A stretch of 7,838 nt of DNA from JAAYJM01 sp964499465 (lineage in GTDB: Bacteria; Bacteroidota; Ignavibacteria; Kapaibacteriales; UBA2268). The stretch spans positions 1 through 7,838 of the forward strand of contig CAZCLJ010000222.1 in the NCBI GenBank assembly GCA_964499465.1. The letters are read 5' to 3'. Position 1 is the first letter of the stretch. Every line of letters starts with the position of its first letter. Shown piece by piece: positions 5,571 through 7,838 of the stretch. The notes under the pieces were generated by a model. The model did no database searches. It had not been told where the DNA came from and was given only the letters and a program-made list of their open reading frames with translations. The translations under genes were made by a program, and so were the position numbers.

Positions 5571-5602
5571 AGCCATACGATCAACAAGTTGATAGTATGG
5601 CA
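5571..5602 (-). repeat. 30-bp palindrome family, copy C
   Basis: The 30 bases 5572-5601 are the exact reverse complement of the core of copy A, about 2.9 kb away. It forms the left terminal hairpin of the 281-bp element. It starts 38 bases after the acetyltransferase stop; no T-run follows it. Confidence 0.8.
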
Positions 5603-5804
5603 AGTAGCATATAAATCTTAATGAAAAAATATCAGATATGGGATTAACCCAACGTTATTAGCTCACTTTACACATTCCTCTTTTGAGAAATGAAAAAGTG
5701 TCGTATTGATATATTCTTTAATTTACTTTTCTTATTCCCCTCTTAAGAGGATAATGCGTAAGGTGAGTTATTAAGAATTTAAAGAATTTTATGTTTTGGT
5801 TCTT

Positions 5805-5834
5805 GTCATACTATCAACTTGTTGATTGTATGAC
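5805..5834 (+). repeat. 30-bp palindrome family, copy D
   Basis: GTCATAC, T, ATCAAC, TT, GTTGAT, T, GTATGAC. Relative to copy A the second base pair changed from C-G to T-A on both arms, so pairing is kept, and the internal mismatch is T/T instead of T/C. It is the right terminal hairpin of the 281-bp element, in the opposite orientation to copy C. Confidence 0.8.
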
Positions 5835-5897
5835 TTATTTCTTAACAAATTCTAAGATTTGTTTAGTTTTTATAAAATACTTAAAAATAAAAATCTA

Positions 5898-5936
5898 AAA
5901 TTACGCTTGAAAGCGTTACGCTTTAAGGCGTAATTT
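5898..5936. terminator. 18-bp hairpin with wobble pairs, possible bidirectional terminator
   Basis: AAATTACGCTTGAAAGCG (5898-5915) pairs with 5919-5936 around a TTA loop; two of the 18 pairs are G-T wobbles in the plus-strand RNA. A-rich sequence precedes and T-rich sequence follows (5934-5942). It could end transcription from the acetyltransferase side, although the gene stops 365 bases upstream, or it may be another extragenic palindrome. Confidence 0.4.
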
Positions 5937-6035
5937 GTATTTAATGGTTAATTCATAACTCTAACTCTTCCAATTTTAAGTAATTGAATGATTTATTTAG
6001 TAGAAAAACGCATACATTTTTCATACTGGTAGTAA

Positions 6036-6102
6036 AATCTCCATAATAAATTATGGTGATATTCTAATAATTAGAGTAACTTCATAATTTATTATGGAGA
6101 TT
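6036..6102. repeat. 67-bp fold-back repeat with self-complementary arms
   Basis: The arms 6036-6055 and 6083-6102 form a perfect 20-bp inverted repeat. Each arm also contains its own short palindrome, CCATAAT/ATTATGG on the left and CATAAT/ATTATG on the right, so single hairpin and double cruciform forms are both possible. The spacer holds TCTAAT/ATTAGA. The arms-within-arms plan resembles that at 2484-2653, but the sequence is unrelated. Confidence 0.65.
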
Positions 6103-6257
6103 AAAAGATAAATTATCATTTATAAGGAAAATCTCTTATCTCCTTTATTTTCGTTATGGGCTAAGGAGTTCTGAATTAAATTACGGTTAGAAGTTTGACT
6201 GTGGATAAAAATCACTTTTAAATAAGCTAATAAGGTTTTATCAAACTGATTTTCATC

Positions 6258-6337
6258 TTTCTACTAAGGTTAATTATTGAAATAAGGTTTTATTTTTTTT
6301 AAAGAAACCTTATTTTCCTTATTAACCTTAGTAGAAA
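6258..6337. repeat. 80-bp nested inverted repeat
   Basis: The outer 17-bp arms (6258-6274 and 6321-6337, core CTACTAAGGTTAAT) are perfect. Within them AAATAAGGTTT (6280-6290) pairs perfectly with AAACCTTATTT (6305-6315). The motif AATAAGGTTTTAT also appears as a direct repeat at 6229-6241 and 6281-6293. It lies 84 bases beyond the stop of the minus-strand NmrA-like gene and could help end its transcript, but no clean T-run follows the full stem on that strand. Confidence 0.65.
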
Positions 6338-6421
6338 AAAAATCGTATTATTTTTCTGTAGTTATAAGTCAAATATGCAATCACTTAATTCCTGCTTGTT
6401 GGAACAGAGTTTCAGAAGCGA

Positions 6422-7285
6422 TTAGCAACTTTCATCAAATTGTTCCATTAAGTAATTGTCAATAGTTGTTTTTAGTTTTATTGTTTTACTAGGAAATTCT
6501 GGAATTACTATTCCATCAATTACCGCTTGAGTCATATTTATAAGGTTGTTGGCGGTATTTTCTGTAAAACCCACCGATATAAGAGTTTTCTGCCATTTAT
6601 CACTTGGAATTGATTGTGTTGTAATCTCTTTACCAAATAGTGATGAAAATGCTTTAGCTACTTCATAAGAACTATATTTTACATTGCCAACTAATTCGTA
6701 AATTTTTGTAGCATTTGTAATTGGTTTAGCCAAAATATTCGCAAGAAATTCTGCTAAGTCAATAGGTGAATGCATTGCAATCTTTAAGTCTTTAGGAAAA
6801 AAAGTTGGTAATACTCCATATTGCTTTACTGTATCATAATAGCCAAGCCAATTACTGAAATAGTATGATGGTCTGACAAATATTTTTTCAATTTGCATGT
6901 CAATAAAACTTTGTTCTAAAATTCTTGACATTATTACGTTACCAGTGTTACCTTCAATATGAGCTCCAATACAGGACAAACAAACAATTCTTTTAATTCC
7001 ATTTTCTTCTATTGACTTTTTATAATTATCAACAATTTTCTCAGTGTCTCCAATTATGTCGTTAGAAGCTGGATTTTCTGGTGTTATTAGAAAGGCAGAA
7101 GTTCCACCATTGAACGCTTTTATAACGTGGTCTGAATTAAATAAGTCTGCTTGTCGAAATTGAATTTTTGAATTTTTAATTTTTTTAGGATTACGGATTA
7201 CAGCTATTGAAGGAATATTTTTTTCAATTAGTCTGTTAATCAAGTGTGAACCTACCTGACCTGTAGCACCAACAATTATATTCAT
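6422..7285 (-). CDS. NmrA-like NAD(P)-binding protein (atypical SDR)
   Basis: A 287-residue, probably cytoplasmic protein with a Rossmann fold. The N-terminus MNIIVGATGQVGSH carries the nucleotide-binding G-x-x-G-x-x-G at Gly6, Gly9 and Gly12. Next come a second strand AVIRNPKKI near 28-36, which often selects NADPH in this family, then ADLFNSDHVIKAFNG near 46-60 and LITPEN near 66-71. The later segment FVRPSYYFSNWLGYY and the MHSPIDLAEFLANIL motif are typical of NmrA/triphenylmethane-reductase/QorB-type atypical SDRs. The substrate cannot be named; members range from quinone or dye reductases to redox-sensing regulators. The ATG at 7285 gives the expected start; no strong Shine-Dalgarno is visible. 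It stands alone, convergent with the acetyltransferase and separated from it by the repeat-rich 5534-6421. Confidence 0.88.
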   Translation of the reverse strand: MNIIVGATGQVGSHLINRLIEKNIPSIAVIRNPKKIKNSKIQFRQADLFNSDHVIKAFNGGTSAFLITPENPASNDIIGDTEKIVDNYKKSIEENGIKRIVCLSCIGAHIEGNTGNVIMSRILEQSFIDMQIEKIFVRPSYYFSNWLGYYDTVKQYGVLPTFFPKDLKIAMHSPIDLAEFLANILAKPITNATKIYELVGNVKYSSYEVAKAFSSLFGKEITTQSIPSDKWQKTLISVGFTENTANNLINMTQAVIDGIVIPEFPSKTIKLKTTIDNYLMEQFDESC

Positions 7286-7635
7286 AATATTTTCTAATTT
7301 TTTTGTTGATAATAATTTGTGAATTTAAAAAAAAGACTGCCAACTTAATAATTTGCGATATTTTCTTTATTTTATGTTTTTATTTCTTTAATCTCTTTAA
7401 TTTCATTGATAAAATGATATTAACAGTAATTTTGTATTTATTTAAAAAAATTAAATAAAGCATTTCATTGTTCTCTCTTCTGCCTACGAATTCTCAGCAG
7501 AAGTTGTTAATGCAAAAATAATTAAATTATTCCCTTTCATTCCAAAATTTCTCCTTTGTTTTTAACAATTTAAAATTTTTTTATTTTATTTGCAACTTTT
7601 TTTTAATTTAATACTCTTATTAGATGTATGGAGTT
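7286..7635. other. AT-rich gene-free region upstream of the NmrA-like gene
   Basis: No gene or RNA is recognised in these 350 bases, which are rich in poly-A and poly-T runs. It should hold the promoter of the minus-strand NmrA-like gene, but no site stands out. One modest hairpin is present: CTTCTGC (7477-7483) with GCAGAAG (7497-7503) and a 13-base loop. Confidence 0.6.
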
Positions 7636-7782
7636 GGGAATCGGGAATCGGGAATCGGGGATTAGGGACTGGGGACTGGGGATTAGGGACTGGGGATTAG
7701 GGACTGGGGATCAGGGACTGGAGACTGGAGACTGGAGAATAGATAATAAGTAATAAGTAATAAGTAATAAGTAATAAGTAAT
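7636..7782 (+). repeat. 21-unit in-register heptad array, G-rich to A-rich
   Basis: The 147 bases divide into exactly 21 heptads with no slip. In order they are GGGAATC three times; GGGGATT, AGGGACT, GGGGACT, GGGGATT, AGGGACT, GGGGATT, AGGGACT, GGGGATC, AGGGACT; GGAGACT twice; GGAGAAT; AGATAAT; AAGTAAT five times. Positions 1-3 are always purine, position 5 always A and position 7 always pyrimidine. Twelve runs of three or four G (7636-7716), seven bases apart, satisfy the G-quadruplex pattern many times. CCCCA(A/G)T-type heptamers are known as STRR repeats in cyanobacteria; the likeness is from general knowledge. Confidence 0.9.
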
Positions 7783-7838
7783 AGTTTGTCTTGTCCTAAA
7801 TAACGTTTACTTTTTTTTAACAAAAATAGGTAAAAATT
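7783..7838. other. Window edge, no feature recognised
   Basis: The last 56 bases after the heptad array are AT-rich (a run of eight T at 7812-7819) and hold no recognisable start codon with a ribosome binding site. They may belong to the upstream region of a gene outside the window. Confidence 0.4.

Larger units (their letters stand above)
5563..5843. mobile_element. 281-bp MITE-like element with 42-bp imperfect terminal inverted repeats
   Basis: The left end 5563-5604 and right end 5802-5843 are reverse complements at 39 of 42 positions; weaker similarity continues about five bases outward. Each end contains one copy of the 30-bp palindrome (copies C and D), so each end is also a hairpin. 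Further in, 5656-5687 and 5740-5773 form another imperfect inverted repeat (for example TCCTCTTTTGAG against CTCTTAAGAGGA, and GCTCACTTTA against TAAGGTGAGT), and a weaker one lies at the centre. There is no coding capacity. No abutting target duplication is seen. It may be a non-autonomous mobile element or a large structured extragenic repeat. Confidence 0.6.
5534..6421. other. 888-bp gene-free region filled with fold-back repeats
   Basis: No plausible gene, gene remnant, tRNA or rRNA is recognised. The region holds a 281-bp inverted-repeat element (5563-5843), a wobble-paired hairpin (5898-5936), a 67-bp double palindrome (6036-6102) and an 80-bp nested inverted repeat (6258-6337). The stretch 5940-6035 and the stretch 6103-6257 show nothing else convincing. 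It separates the ends of two convergent genes. Confidence 0.7.

Noticed and set aside
2676..5834. CRISPR repeats from the recurring 30-bp palindrome
   Set aside because: Copies are far apart, in both orientations and embedded in different elements.
5539..5863. GATTTGTT direct repeat (5539-5546, 5856-5863) as target duplication of the 281-bp element
   Set aside because: It does not abut the terminal repeats; it lies 16 and 12 bases away, and 8-mers of this composition recur by chance in such AT-rich DNA.
6200..6208. TGTGGATAA, a perfect DnaA-box 9-mer (reverse complement)
   Set aside because: A single box with no cluster, no AT-rich unwinding repeats in register and no dnaA or dnaN nearby; a chance match is not rare.
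7636..7782. CRISPR array
   Set aside because: Units are seven bases, contiguous and without spacers.

Overview
The window is AT-rich bacterial DNA with six protein-coding genes and about 37% non-coding sequence, which is high for a bacterium. The genes suggest a member of the Bacteroidota/Ignavibacteriota/Chlorobiota side of the tree. The evidence is a DUF2141 secreted protein, a lipoprotein whose mature end is rich in Lys and Glu just after the lipobox cysteine, and a long YghO-like acetyltransferase of a kind common there. Several genes have clear Shine-Dalgarno sites, which fits the Ignavibacterium side somewhat better than classical Bacteroidia; this is inference. The rubrerythrin and rubredoxin-flavoprotein genes point to an anaerobic or microaerophilic life.

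Layout: 1-742 is non-coding and holds heptanucleotide repeats, nested inverted repeats and two terminator-like hairpins. Two plus-strand genes follow, probably one operon: a DUF2141 exported protein (743-1192, TTG start) and a lipoprotein of unknown function (1212-2423), closed by a strong terminator. Region 2424-2944 is packed with palindromic elements. On the minus strand comes a two-gene operon, a flavin reductase-rubredoxin fusion (4245-3541) then rubrerythrin (3520-2945), a recognised peroxide/oxygen/NO detoxification pair. Diverging from it is a GNAT-type acetyltransferase (4388-5533). Region 5534-6421 is non-coding with at least four fold-back structures. An NmrA-like NAD(P)-binding protein lies on the minus strand (7285-6422). 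The right end (7286-7838) is non-coding and ends with a 21-unit heptad array.

The most remarkable content is in the non-coding DNA. (1) An 86-bp miniature element (2844-2929) has 19-bp perfect terminal inverted repeats and is directly flanked by a 10-bp exact target duplication; it sits between rubrerythrin and its terminator. (2) A roughly 30-bp palindrome occurs four times in three contexts, with one compensated base pair and a conserved internal mismatch. Two copies form the ends of a 281-bp element. (3) A continuous heptad array drifts, without losing register, from GGGAATC to AAGTAAT and contains twelve G-runs. (4) A hairpin repeat near 1-55, 393-448 and 2736-2775 keeps its TCTT loop while its stem pairs covary. 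No transposase gene is present, so if these elements are mobile they depend on enzymes encoded elsewhere.
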